Shown here one piece after another: positions 16,253 to 25,317 of a stretch of 64,000 nt of DNA; the stretch's first letter is position 1, and each line of letters begins with the position of its first letter. Made by a program: the position numbers and the translations under genes. The stretch is from positions 147,812-211,811 of the forward strand of contig JANINW010000011.1 of assembly GCA_024508935.1 (NCBI GenBank). Direction: 5' to 3'. This DNA is from Flavipsychrobacter sp. (lineage in GTDB: Bacteria > Bacteroidota > Bacteroidia > Chitinophagales > Chitinophagaceae). The notes beneath the pieces were generated by a model. That model did not search any database, was not told the DNA's origin, and saw nothing but the letters and a program-made list of their open reading frames with translations.

Positions 16253-19200
16253 ATGCAGTTTTTATTCGTTTCGATATATAGTTTCTTTAACCGACGTAAA
16301 GGACTATTCTGGTTCATTTTTTTGCTAAGCCTGGCGTTATGGACAGGCCTGGCTTGCCGCATACAACTTAAAGAAGATATCAGCAGCATGTTGCCCGATA
16401 GCAAGGCTATCAAAGCAATGAATGATGTAATAAGCCATACCCAAGCTGGTGAGCAGGTGGTGTTTATGATGTCTTTTACCGACACTGCCTATACAAATGC
16501 GGATAGCCTTATTGCAGCTGCCGATGATTATCAACAGCTATTGCAGAGCGAGACCGCAGGGCAGGTAGACACCATTATACTGCAACCTGGAGGTGGGTAT
16601 GAAGAAGCGCTGGCCGACATTATACAAAATAACCTGCCGCTTTTTTTAGATGCCGAAGACTATAAGAGGCTGGATACACTAATACAAACGGAACACATCA
16701 AGCGTACACTGGACGCTAACCGCACTATATTGTTATCGCCTGCCAGCGTATTCTATAAAAAGCTGGTATCAGCTGACCCTATTGGCATATCCGGTATAGC
16801 ATGGAGCAAGCTAAAAGCCCTGCAATTCGACCCGAATTATGAGACCTATAACGGGTATCTTTTTTCTAACGGCCAGCGTAATCTTACCTTCTTCCTGAAG
16901 GGCAAAGCAAAAGCATCAGAAACAGGAAAGAACAATAAACTATTCAGCCAGGTAGATGCACTGACGAAAACCTGGCAGGAAAAACATCCCGGTATACATA
17001 TTACCTATTTTGGCGGGCCGGTAGTAGCAGCAGGTAATGCTGCCCAATTGCGGATGGATACTATTGTTACATTGTCTGTTACTATAGTACTGCTCATCAT
17101 ACTCACGTATTATTTTTTCAGACGAAAACGTACGCCTTTATTATTACTTGTTCCGGTAGTGTATGGCGCGGCTATGGGCATGGCGTTGGTCTATCTTATA
17201 CAGGGCTCCATATCTGTTATTGCACTTGGCGCCGGTGCCATTATATTAGGCATAGCTATAGATTTTTCTATACACTTCCTGTCTCATGCACGCCATGCTA
17301 AAGACCTTCCCGCTACTATAAAGGAACTGGCACAACCACTTACCATTGGCAGCTTCACTACCATAGCTGCATTTTTGTCTTTACGTTTTGTACATACACC
17401 CATTTTGCAAGACCTGGGCTTGTTTGCAGCAGGCAGCCTTACAGGAGCCGCATTGTGTACGCTGGTATTCCTGCCGCATATGCCACTGGGCATAGACCAC
17501 AGCAAACACGAAAAACCAAATGTATTTGACAAGCTGGCGCATTGGCAACCAGAAAGTAATAAATGGCTGGTATTGTTTATACTGTTGCTCACACCTGTTA
17601 TGCTTTACTTCAGCAGTGGGGTAGCGTTTGACAGTGACCTGATGCATCTAAATTATTTATCTCCCCAATTACAGCAGGCACAGGATGAGGTAAGTAAGGC
17701 CAACGCCTTTGCATTAAGTTCGGTATTCCTGGTGGCAAAAGAAGCCGATGAGGAAAAAGCATTACAAAGACTGGAACAAGTACGTCCTGAAGTAGATGCA
17801 CTAATAAAAAAAGGATGGGTGAGAAGCAGTTCCAATCCTACGCTATTACTGTCGTCAAAAGCTGAGCAACAGGCACGTATTGATAGATGGCAAAACTACT
17901 GGACCAAAGACAAACAACGGGCAGTAATACAAGCAGTGAACGGTGCTGCAATGCAAACGGGTTTTACGGCCGGTGCATTTGAAGGTTTCAATAATACACT
18001 CAGCAAGTCGTATGCACCTTTGGATGCGGATGCTGTAAAGGTTTTAAAATCGTTGTTCCCGGGTGGGTTTTCTTCGTCGGCAGATAACAAGTATGCTATT
18101 GCAGCATTGAAAGTGCCGCAGGAACACCGTAAAGAAGTATTTGATTACCTGTCGAAACAGGACGCTGTAACCGTTACAGACAGGCAGCAGGGTGCAGTAC
18201 AGCTTGTTAATATTTTAAGCAATGATTTCACAAATATCGCTGTCTATTCTTCACTCATTGTATTCTTTGCCTTGCTGATAGGTTATGGACGTATAGAGCT
18301 GGCAATAATAGCATTCCTGCCTATGGCTATATCGTGGATATGGATATTAGGACTGATGTCTTTGTTGGGGCTGAAATTCAATATTGTAAATATTATTATC
18401 TCCTCGCTTGTTTTTGGCTTAGGTGATGACTATGCCATCTTTACTATGGATGGGCTTATTGAAAAATACAAGCATGGAACAAAAAAGCTTACATCTGTGC
18501 GGGCGGCGGTTTATGTATCGGCCGTAACGGTAGTTATAGGTTTAGGCGTACTGCTGTTAGCTAAGCATCCGGCTTTGCGCTCTATAGCATTTATATCTGT
18601 TACGGGCCTGGTGTGTGTGCTGTTTATTTCTCAAACACTGCAGCCGTTCCTGTTCAACTGGTTCATTCAAAAACGGGCAGATAAACAATTTCTGCCGTTT
18701 ACGTTAAGAAGCTTTTTCATTTCCTTATTTGCTTTCACCTATTTCTTTGTAGGCTCAATGGTGCTCACTATTTTGGGCGTTATATTCACTAAACTCTGGC
18801 CTTTCAACAAAAACAAAGGCAAGTATTATTTCCATGCCTGGGTGAGCCGCTATACATGGAGCATGATGCATATCATGATCAATCAAAAATGCCGGGTATA
18901 TAATCTTGCAGGCCAAAACTTTCAGCAGCCGGCGGTATATATTGCCAATCATACCTCTTTCCTCGATATACTTATTACAACAATGCTGCACCCAAAATTG
19001 GTACTAATGACCAATCGCTGGGTGTGGCGTTCGCCGGTATTTGGTGCTGTGGTGCGTATGGCTGAATATTACCCGGTGGCAGATGGGGCGGAGGATAGTA
19101 TTGAACCATTACAAGATCTGGTAAATCGCGGTTATTCTATTATGGTATTTCCAGAAGGTACGCGTTCTTATGACGATAAAATAAAACGCTTTCATAAAGG

Positions 19201-20086
19201 AGCTTTCTTCATCGCTGAAAAACTCAACCTGGATGTCGTGCCTATCATTTTACATGGTGTTAATAATACTATGCAAAAAGGCGATTGGCTGTTGAAAGAC
19301 GGTACGAGCTCGATCTATATATACCCGGAAATAAGAACGGCAGATGCAACCTTTGGTCATGGCTACAGTGAACGTTCAAAAAAAATAGGTAAATGGATGC
19401 GCAATGAATACGCGCAGATCAAACAAAAAAATGAACGGCCAACGTATTTCAGAGAAAGGCTTATTAGAAGTTATACTTATAAAGGCCCGGTACTGGAATG
19501 GTACTGCAGGATAAAAACCAGGCTGGAAGGTAATTATGAACAGTTTCATGACTTGTTGCCACAGGAGGGGAGGTTTTATGATCTCGGTTGCGGGTATGGT
19601 TTTATGACTTACATGCTGCATTGGGCAGCACCGGGGAGAAATTTCATAGGTATAGATTATGATGAAGAAAAAATAGACGTAGCTCAGCATAATTTTATGC
19701 GTGATGAGGGGATACATTTTGCGCAGGGTGACGTTACCAAGATAGACCTGGACAATTGTGACGGTATCATCATCAGCGATGTATTGCATTACCTGCTGCC
19801 GGAGCAACAACAGACTTTATTAGAGCAATGCGTGAAAGTATTGAGCAGTAACGGTGCGCTGATAATACGTGACGGGGTATCAGAATTGAAAGACCGTATA
19901 AAAGGGACGAAACTATCAGAACTGTTCTCTACCCGCATATTCAATTTCAATAAAACACAGAATGACCTGCATTATATCAGCAGGGCGTTTATAGAAAATT
20001 TTGCTGCAAGCCATCACCTGGATGTAGAGGTGTTGGACAATACAAAGCTTACTGCTAACCTCGTATTTGTATTAAGAAAGAAGTAA
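16253..20086 (+). CDS. three-part fusion: RND/MMPL exporter, PlsC acyltransferase, SAM methyltransferase
   Basis: The 1277-residue protein joins three modules. Residues 1-830 are an RND/MMPL exporter with about 12 membrane segments in two repeats; the helix-4 signature GIAIDFSIHF holds Asp337 and the second repeat has GDDYAIF with Asp725-Asp726. Residues about 870-1080 are a PlsC-type acyltransferase with NHTSFLD (His900, Asp905, the HX4D pair) and FPEGTRS (from residue 966). Residues about 1095-1277 are a class I methyltransferase with YDLGCGYG (Asp1110) and IGIDYDEEKIDVA. Both enzyme parts should face the cytoplasm. Related exporter and acyltransferase modules occur in Bacteroidota aryl-polyene and flexirubin loci, but no polyketide genes are near here. 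It probably makes, modifies and exports a lipid; the substrate is unknown. The stop codon abuts the stop of the next gene on the other strand. Confidence 0.9.
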   Translation: MQFLFVSIYSFFNRRKGLFWFIFLLSLALWTGLACRIQLKEDISSMLPDSKAIKAMNDVISHTQAGEQVVFMMSFTDTAYTNADSLIAAADDYQQLLQSETAGQVDTIILQPGGGYEEALADIIQNNLPLFLDAEDYKRLDTLIQTEHIKRTLDANRTILLSPASVFYKKLVSADPIGISGIAWSKLKALQFDPNYETYNGYLFSNGQRNLTFFLKGKAKASETGKNNKLFSQVDALTKTWQEKHPGIHITYFGGPVVAAGNAAQLRMDTIVTLSVTIVLLIILTYYFFRRKRTPLLLLVPVVYGAAMGMALVYLIQGSISVIALGAGAIILGIAIDFSIHFLSHARHAKDLPATIKELAQPLTIGSFTTIAAFLSLRFVHTPILQDLGLFAAGSLTGAALCTLVFLPHMPLGIDHSKHEKPNVFDKLAHWQPESNKWLVLFILLLTPVMLYFSSGVAFDSDLMHLNYLSPQLQQAQDEVSKANAFALSSVFLVAKEADEEKALQRLEQVRPEVDALIKKGWVRSSSNPTLLLSSKAEQQARIDRWQNYWTKDKQRAVIQAVNGAAMQTGFTAGAFEGFNNTLSKSYAPLDADAVKVLKSLFPGGFSSSADNKYAIAALKVPQEHRKEVFDYLSKQDAVTVTDRQQGAVQLVNILSNDFTNIAVYSSLIVFFALLIGYGRIELAIIAFLPMAISWIWILGLMSLLGLKFNIVNIIISSLVFGLGDDYAIFTMDGLIEKYKHGTKKLTSVRAAVYVSAVTVVIGLGVLLLAKHPALRSIAFISVTGLVCVLFISQTLQPFLFNWFIQKRADKQFLPFTLRSFFISLFAFTYFFVGSMVLTILGVIFTKLWPFNKNKGKYYFHAWVSRYTWSMMHIMINQKCRVYNLAGQNFQQPAVYIANHTSFLDILITTMLHPKLVLMTNRWVWRSPVFGAVVRMAEYYPVADGAEDSIEPLQDLVNRGYSIMVFPEGTRSYDDKIKRFHKGAFFIAEKLNLDVVPIILHGVNNTMQKGDWLLKDGTSSIYIYPEIRTADATFGHGYSERSKKIGKWMRNEYAQIKQKNERPTYFRERLIRSYTYKGPVLEWYCRIKTRLEGNYEQFHDLLPQEGRFYDLGCGYGFMTYMLHWAAPGRNFIGIDYDEEKIDVAQHNFMRDEGIHFAQGDVTKIDLDNCDGIIISDVLHYLLPEQQQTLLEQCVKVLSSNGALIIRDGVSELKDRIKGTKLSELFSTRIFNFNKTQNDLHYISRAFIENFAASHHLDVEVLDNTKLTANLVFVLRKK

Positions 20087-21382
20087 TTATTGCCCTGAGC
20101 TATAGCGCCTGGCATTTTTATAAATGCTGATAAACCAAAGAACGGTACCGAAGCTTAGAAGAATAATAATGTGCAGCCATATATCGTTAATGTCACCATT
20201 ACGAAGTATAAGTGCATTAATGGCATCGATGCCCCAGCGCAATGGTGAAATGAATGATATTTTCTGCATCATGGGTGAAAGCACATCTGCCGGTACCCAT
20301 ATACCGCCAATTGCTGATAATATTACGGTGGATATAGCACCAAACGGCATAGCCTGGTTAGCGGTCTTAAACATAGCGCCAACGAAATAACCATAGGCTG
20401 TCGCAGCATAAGCTATGCCAATGCCAACCAGCAGCACAGTAAAAGGATGAGCACCCAGGTACAAAGCAGGTAACCCCACCAATGGAATGAACCACAAACC
20501 TATACAAAACATGAAAATGAATTGTAAAGTGCATACCAGGGTGAAAAAGATGATCTTACCCATTGCTACAAAGCGGTAAGCCTGTGGTATTAGTTCTATA
20601 CGCATAGTACTACGTTCATCCCTTTCCCGGATCATGTGCCCCGCAATAGGAATTACTATAAAGAACATGCCGAATATAGCCCATGCGGGTACATTATGCT
20701 GTACTGAATTGATGAGTTTGGCTGAAGCAAAACGGTTACCTAATTGCTCCTCGTGTATGCCTATGCCCTGGAATATCTTTTTAAAGTCGGCAGTCTCACT
20801 GGTGTCTACATCCATTTTGCCCATTCTCGAAAGACGTTTCACCAATATATTGCTGCAGGAATAAGTAACATATTTATCCAGTGCAAAACTGATAGACATG
20901 CGAAAAGTAGGTTTCGAGACCGGGTCGAAGTACATACGCACATAAGATGTGTCGCGGATGTCGCGAGTGGGGAAGGCAGCCATGCCCAGTTTGCCGGCTA
21001 TGCTGTTAGCTATATGATTAGCGGCATTTACTACCTCGGCTGTAGCGCCTTTGGGTATAACAATGCCAACCCTGTATTGGCCATCTGCCAGTAGTTCCTG
21101 CAGTTTTGCATCCGTCAGTGGTTTCCCATCCAGGCTGTCTATTACTTTAAAGTTCTTACTCTGCTTCAATCCCGAAGTGATCTCTTCAGCAAGGCTGCCA
21201 TGGTCATTGTCAGCAAGCAGCAATTCGAAACGCAGTTCCTGGTAATCCTTAAAAGGAGCATCCTGTACCAGGGCCATCACAACGATAAGCAAAGCCGGCA
21301 TAAGGAACAGCAGCATAAGACCGCCCACATCGCGGCGCATCAGTATCCATTCCTTTATTATCGTTGCAAATATTTTTTTCAT
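20087..21382 (-). CDS. ABC-2 type transporter permease
   Basis: The 431-residue inner-membrane protein has one N-terminal membrane segment (LMLLFLMPALLIVVMALV), a large extracytoplasmic domain (about residues 45-235) and five or six C-terminal segments, the YhhJ/DrrB-like ABC-2 layout. It contains the REDERSTMRIELIPQ-like cytoplasmic loop (RERDERSTMRIELIP) typical of the family. With the ATPase encoded 7 bp upstream it should form an exporter for a lipid, drug or metabolite. It is the last gene of a methyltransferase, tryptophan dioxygenase, ATPase, permease run. Its TAA and the TAA of the plus-strand fusion gene touch (TTA following TAA at 20084-20089). Confidence 0.88.
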   Translation of the reverse strand: MKKIFATIIKEWILMRRDVGGLMLLFLMPALLIVVMALVQDAPFKDYQELRFELLLADNDHGSLAEEITSGLKQSKNFKVIDSLDGKPLTDAKLQELLADGQYRVGIVIPKGATAEVVNAANHIANSIAGKLGMAAFPTRDIRDTSYVRMYFDPVSKPTFRMSISFALDKYVTYSCSNILVKRLSRMGKMDVDTSETADFKKIFQGIGIHEEQLGNRFASAKLINSVQHNVPAWAIFGMFFIVIPIAGHMIRERDERSTMRIELIPQAYRFVAMGKIIFFTLVCTLQFIFMFCIGLWFIPLVGLPALYLGAHPFTVLLVGIGIAYAATAYGYFVGAMFKTANQAMPFGAISTVILSAIGGIWVPADVLSPMMQKISFISPLRWGIDAINALILRNGDINDIWLHIIILLSFGTVLWFISIYKNARRYSSGQ

Positions 21383-21389
21383 GTCTTCC

Positions 21390-22139
21390 CTAGTCTCTTA
21401 AAGAATGCCCGGTATAATGCAGGAATACATCTTCCAGCTTTTTACAGTCGACAGTATTTGCTACTAATTCTCTGGGGCTGCCACTTATCACAAATTTTCC
21501 TTCATCTACTATTACCACTTCATCGCATATCTGTTCAGCCTCTTCCATGTAATGCGATGTGTATAATATGGTATGGCCTTGTTGCTTATATTCTTTCAGA
21601 AAATCAAGTATCAATGTTCTTGATTGTACGTCAACACCTGCAGTTGGTTCATCCAAAATGACCATCTCAGGCTCATGCAGTAGTGAAGCAATAATATTTG
21701 CACGGCGTTTCATACCCCCGCTATAACGGCCTACACGTTTATCAGCATGCTTGTCAAGTCCCAGCCGGTCTAACAAGTTCTGTGCTCTTTTATTAATGGT
21801 GTTTTCATCTAGTCCATATAAACGGCCTATATACCTGAAGTTTTCCCAGGCGGTAAGATTGGAAAATAGCGCTATTTGTTGCGGTACTACGCCTATTTGG
21901 CTCCGTATATATATCTTATCTGTCGTGCAATCTCTGCCAAAAACTTTAGCTGTTCCCGAATCAGGCGAAACCAGTCCGCACAGTATATTTATGCATGTAG
22001 ATTTACCAGCACCATTTGGCCCCAGCAAGCCTACACTGGTGTTTTTTTGTATAGAAAGAGAAAGCCCATCCAGTGCAGGTGCCCATGCACCTTTATAGAA
22101 CTTTTTCAGTTCCTTTATCTCGATGGCATATGACATCAT
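21390..22139 (-). CDS. ABC transporter ATP-binding protein (ABC-2 exporter)
   Basis: The 249-residue ATPase has Walker A GPNGAGKST, Q-loop GVVPQQIALF, signature YSGGMKRR, Walker B MVILDEPTAGVD and the switch His in LYTSHYMEEAEQ, the pattern of the CcmA/DrrA subfamily. It would drive the permease encoded 7 bp downstream. Two in-frame ATG codons (22139 and 22136) are adjacent; either may be used. It begins 2 bp after the stop of tryptophan 2,3-dioxygenase, so the two are almost certainly translated from one message. Confidence 0.92.
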   Translation of the reverse strand: MMSYAIEIKELKKFYKGAWAPALDGLSLSIQKNTSVGLLGPNGAGKSTCINILCGLVSPDSGTAKVFGRDCTTDKIYIRSQIGVVPQQIALFSNLTAWENFRYIGRLYGLDENTINKRAQNLLDRLGLDKHADKRVGRYSGGMKRRANIIASLLHEPEMVILDEPTAGVDVQSRTLILDFLKEYKQQGHTILYTSHYMEEAEQICDEVVIVDEGKFVISGSPRELVANTVDCKKLEDVFLHYTGHSLRD

Positions 22140-22141
22140 CC

Positions 22142-23167
22142 TTAATTAAAAACCAGGTTGTTTATTAGTTTCTCCGGCAATGCAGGCAACATATGACGTG
22201 GTATAAGGAAAGATGTCAGTTCAGCCATCTCTTTAAATATATAATGAGAATCGGCTGCTCCTTTCAGGTATTCAGCTCCCGAACTGCCGCCGGTGCCTAC
22301 ACGTTTGCCGATAGTGCGCTGCACCATATGTATATGCCTGTGGCGCCACATAGATAAGAGCTCGTCTATTTCCAGCAGGCCACTCACCAGTTCGTAAGGA
22401 AGGTGCAGCAGGGGATAGTCGCGGTATAGCATGATAAACAAGGCGGCGCGATTGGCATCGGCACTGAATGCACGTCCTTCAGGATATTCAGCATCATTCA
22501 TGAAAAGCTTGTCGAAAGTCTCCAGGTTCTTCATTTCTGATTCCTGTAGACTTTCAGCATACGCTTCACGGTATTGTTTCCAGAAATTGTTATCGCCTTC
22601 ACCCCAGTAAGGTGCTTTTGTGAAAGGCATGCGCGCCAGCCATTTATTAAGGAGTACCAGTAAAGATTCCTGGTTTTCAGCTTCTTTTACCCTGTCTATA
22701 TCTTTTTGGTTTAGCTGAGACAAGTAGTAGTTTTGGCCATGACGCTGCGTATACGTAAGCCCCAATGTGGCTTCAACCATTTTAAATTGTATGCTTTGGA
22801 AGCCTGAAGCAGGTCGCAGCAGGTCGCGGAAATCAAGAAAGTCAAGTGGTGTCATTGTTTCCAGCACACCCATTTGCATTACAGCTACGTCCAGTATACG
22901 GCACACACGGTTCATGCGGTGTACGGCATTATATATATCGGGAGAGCTGTTTGGAATATTCGTTTGCCGGAAAATATCGCGGATAAGGTTCAGTTCATGT
23001 AATATCTGCTTGAACCAAAGCTCGTAAGCCTGGTGGATAATAATGAATAGCATTTCGTCATCAGCACGAATGCCCTCCTTTCCGCTTTCCGGTGTTTGGG
23101 CATTCAATATCTTATCTAACTGCAGGTATTCGCTGTAATAAACGGGAGGCCTTTCTTTCTTTTCCAT
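22142..23167 (-). CDS. kynA: tryptophan 2,3-dioxygenase
   Basis: This 341-residue enzyme shows the family motifs HQAYELWFKQILHEL (His45, distal side of haem), LRPASGFQS and WRHRHIHMVQRTIG followed by GTGGSSGAEYL, which holds the proximal haem His and the substrate-binding loop. It opens the indole ring of L-tryptophan to N-formylkynurenine, the first step of the kynurenine pathway, in the cytoplasm. No other kynurenine gene is in the window. Instead it lies 16 bp after a methyltransferase gene and 2 bp before an ABC exporter, an unusual setting that hints at export of a tryptophan-derived product or simply at operon rearrangement. Confidence 0.93.
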   Translation of the reverse strand: MEKKERPPVYYSEYLQLDKILNAQTPESGKEGIRADDEMLFIIIHQAYELWFKQILHELNLIRDIFRQTNIPNSSPDIYNAVHRMNRVCRILDVAVMQMGVLETMTPLDFLDFRDLLRPASGFQSIQFKMVEATLGLTYTQRHGQNYYLSQLNQKDIDRVKEAENQESLLVLLNKWLARMPFTKAPYWGEGDNNFWKQYREAYAESLQESEMKNLETFDKLFMNDAEYPEGRAFSADANRAALFIMLYRDYPLLHLPYELVSGLLEIDELLSMWRHRHIHMVQRTIGKRVGTGGSSGAEYLKGAADSHYIFKEMAELTSFLIPRHMLPALPEKLINNLVFN

Positions 23168-23183
23168 GCCACGAAGATAGTAA

Positions 23184-23933
23184 CTACTTACTTATCTTAC
23201 CAATGCGTATGAACAAAGGGAAAGTCACTGTTTTTTGAGTGCCGGTTTCCCAATATGCTTCCAGTTCTTTCTCTATAAGCAGCACGGGGTTGATACCGTT
23301 ATGCGAAATATAATGCTGTACGCTCGACCAGGAACTAAGGTATCCCAGCAGCTGATCCAGCGTCCATTCCGCTTTTATTTCAAAACGAGGTGCTGCGATC
23401 TCGTCAAACGGGAAAAGGATGGTTTTGTATTCACTATCCACATATTTCCTTTCAGCATCCCAAAAAGACCCTACTTTATGATGGTAGAAATCTTTGATGA
23501 TACTGTCGATCTGCGGATTGACCTTTACCAGGTTATACCCCCAGGCTGCTATTATGCCGCCATCTTTGGCCAGCCTTGTAGCTTCCTTATAAAATGGTAT
23601 GGGATCAAACCAATGCAGGGCCTGTGCTGCAGTTATCAGGTCGAACGTGTTAGCAGAAAAGGAGGTGAGCTCCGCCCGTTCCGTTTTGTAAATTATATTA
23701 TCTTTTTTAGGCGCGTGTTCCAATTGTTCGGCGCTTATATCGGTGCCGTATACTTTTTTGAACTTACGACTCAATACTTCAGCAACCTGGCCATTACCGG
23801 TACCGCAATCCCATGCCGTATCGAAATTGGTTACGTGGCTGAAAATAAAATCATACAACGCTGCAGGATACGTAGGTCTGAAAACGGCATACGTATCCGC
23901 CTGGCTTGAAAAATTATCCCTTGGGGCCTTCAT
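23184..23933 (-). CDS. class I SAM-dependent methyltransferase
   Basis: The 249-residue protein begins MKAPRDNFSSQADTYAVFRP and has motif I at AWDCGTGNGQVAEVL, motif II near VYGTDISAEQL and a post-motif FDLITAAQALHWFD. This combination resembles the trans-aconitate methyltransferase/Crg1-like group, whose members methylate small carboxylic acids or remain unassigned. It is cytoplasmic and the first gene of the run leading to tryptophan dioxygenase and the ABC exporter (16-bp gap). A methylated tryptophan catabolite is a conceivable product, but nothing in the sequence proves the substrate. Confidence 0.85.
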   Translation of the reverse strand: MKAPRDNFSSQADTYAVFRPTYPAALYDFIFSHVTNFDTAWDCGTGNGQVAEVLSRKFKKVYGTDISAEQLEHAPKKDNIIYKTERAELTSFSANTFDLITAAQALHWFDPIPFYKEATRLAKDGGIIAAWGYNLVKVNPQIDSIIKDFYHHKVGSFWDAERKYVDSEYKTILFPFDEIAAPRFEIKAEWTLDQLLGYLSSWSSVQHYISHNGINPVLLIEKELEAYWETGTQKTVTFPLFIRIGKISK

Positions 23934-24016
23934 TAGCTATGAAAGTTTAAATGATATGGCGAAAAAGTTATAGCCCCTCTATGTCTCTCTATATGAATAG
24001 ATATATTAATGCAAAA

Positions 24017-24214
24017 CTAAGCATTTATACCAGTAGATTTCTTCTTTTTGGCTGAAGTACGGAAAAATATGCAACACAATACCAGAAGGGGTAAAATAAA
24101 GCGATTGGCAGAAGAAACCTCTCCTGTGAAAGAATATACCTGAGACCATACATACATTGGAGAAACCAGCAGTGTGATAACAAGTAAGAGCATGTCGGTA
24201 GCGCGTGTTTTCAT
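24017..24214 (-). CDS. small membrane protein downstream of exosortase cassette
   Basis: The 65-residue protein starts MKTRATDMLLLVITLLVSPM, which looks like a signal peptide cleaved near YVWSQ. A short exposed stretch (VYSFTGEVSSANR) leads to a second hydrophobic helix (ILPLLVLCCIFF) and a basic tail with four Lys. Signal peptide, helix and basic tail is the overall plan of an exosortase substrate, but no PxDxG motif is present. It is 150 bp downstream of the exosortase partner gene and has its own -7-like box (CATCTTTG at 24254-24247). Being so short, it may also be chance. Confidence 0.4.
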   Translation of the reverse strand: MKTRATDMLLLVITLLVSPMYVWSQVYSFTGEVSSANRFILPLLVLCCIFFRTSAKKKKSTGINA

Positions 24215-24282
24215 GTGTTTTGATTTTTTGTTTTCAAATGATAATGCAAAGATGAATTTGCAAAACAGCCTGGCAAAAAAAA

Positions 24283-24320
24283 TAGTTAACGTTAACGCTG
24301 CGTTTTAAATTAGTTAACTA
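24283..24320. promoter_or_regulatory. clustered GTTAAC palindromes
   Basis: TAGTTAACGTTAAC (24283-24296) holds two adjoining GTTAAC sites and TAGTTAACTA (24311-24320) is a perfect 10-bp palindrome. They lie upstream of the small membrane protein gene and downstream of the exosortase partner gene. They look like repeated sites for a DNA-binding protein. Confidence 0.35.
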
Positions 24321-24364
24321 CTGTTTTGAAAACGATTAACCACCGCTTAAGAAATGCCAGCTGT

Positions 24365-24775
24365 TTAGATAAACAGGGGCTCTTTATCCTCTGTTTCTGT
24401 TACAGGGTTTGTTTTCGATAAGATGTACAGGATGCAATAGGGTAGCGGGCTTCCGGCGAAAAGGCGTATAGTGCTTATGTTGTCCAACACCACAGTCGGT
24501 AACGGTTGTACTATATTCAATAACCCTGTGGCCAATACGGCAGCTCCACAAACAGCGTAAATCATCAACCAGGTATTACGCATCCATGCAGGGCGCCTGT
24601 TTTTCCATCCCCAGTAGCCGGTAATAGCAATAATGGCTAAAATGGTTATATGCCCTGCCTGCCGTTCTATAGGTGCCAGTTCCTGTGCATAGCCTTCAGT
24701 GAAAAACTGGTAGTCCATACAGCATAACGCCGTAATGAACAGCAGCGGCAATAGTGCAGATCTAGTTTTTTGCAT
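24365..24775 (-). CDS. exosortase-associated integral membrane protein
   Basis: The 136-residue protein has three or four membrane segments (LLPLLFITALCCMDYQF, ITILAIIAITGYWGW, TWLMIYAVCGAAVLATGLL, and a weaker one near PYCILYIL) and an acidic C-terminal tail (TETEDKEP). I see no catalytic motif. It overlaps the exosortase gene by 14 bp, so coupled translation and a shared complex are likely. Small membrane proteins encoded next to Bacteroidota exosortases are known as exosortase-associated proteins of unknown role. ATG at 24775 is preferred over an upstream frame extension. Confidence 0.7.
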   Translation of the reverse strand: MQKTRSALLPLLFITALCCMDYQFFTEGYAQELAPIERQAGHITILAIIAITGYWGWKNRRPAWMRNTWLMIYAVCGAAVLATGLLNIVQPLPTVVLDNISTIRLFAGSPLPYCILYILSKTNPVTETEDKEPLFI

Positions 24776-25307
24776 GGTGATTATTTTTTCGGGTATACAA
24801 GATCCATCCTCCGAAAACAAAACCGTACACAACCAGCTTGAAAGCATAATGATGCGCAAAGTCTGTCAGCGGATGGTTGTTATGATACATATAGGCCAGC
24901 AATGCGCAACGCAGCACATTCAGGAGATATATTATTACTGTTCCTGGTAAAGCATATGCAATCAGCTTACCAATTCTTGCAGGGAAACATAGCAGGAAGC
25001 CCAGGTACAAAACTATCAGCTCCAGCCCGTTACATTGCGGCGCAATATTGATGCTGCGGATGCCATCTATATATATACCGTTGGTCTCGTAGCTAATTGT
25101 ATTGCCAAGCTGGGCCAGCAAATAGCCCGTGCCGTGTTGTACAGCGTAGGTAAGTTGGGTGTCAGGTATTCCCAGTGGCTTTAAGATAAGCAGGTATAGC
25201 AGGTTCCAGCCCCCAACAAGCAGGATAGCGCGAAACAGGAATATGCGCGCTTTCGCGGGCATATTCCTTGTCAGTCGGCGAAATGATTTAGGTGTGGCTA
25301 TGTGCAT
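24762..25307 (-). CDS. exosortase family cysteine transpeptidase (XrtX-like)
   Basis: The 181-residue, multi-spanning protein has the exosortase/archaeosortase triad: Cys92 in APQCNGLELIVLY, Arg133 in NVLRCALLAY, and His152 or His153 in AHHYAFKLVVYG. Exosortases cleave C-terminal sorting signals of exported proteins and are thought to pass them to another carrier. The likely substrate is encoded 10 bp upstream and carries a PLDGG signal, the type paired with Bacteroidota exosortase X. The next gene overlaps by 14 bp. The short N-terminus (about 20 residues, basic) precedes five or six membrane segments. Confidence 0.85.
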   Translation of the reverse strand: MHIATPKSFRRLTRNMPAKARIFLFRAILLVGGWNLLYLLILKPLGIPDTQLTYAVQHGTGYLLAQLGNTISYETNGIYIDGIRSINIAPQCNGLELIVLYLGFLLCFPARIGKLIAYALPGTVIIYLLNVLRCALLAYMYHNNHPLTDFAHHYAFKLVVYGFVFGGWILYTRKNNHHAKN

Positions 25308-25317
25308 GGCTGAAGAT

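Noticed and set aside
23235..23909. Open frame of 224 codons antisense to the methyltransferase gene
   Set aside because: The methyltransferase on the other strand has clear SAM motifs; the antisense product has irregular composition and no motif.
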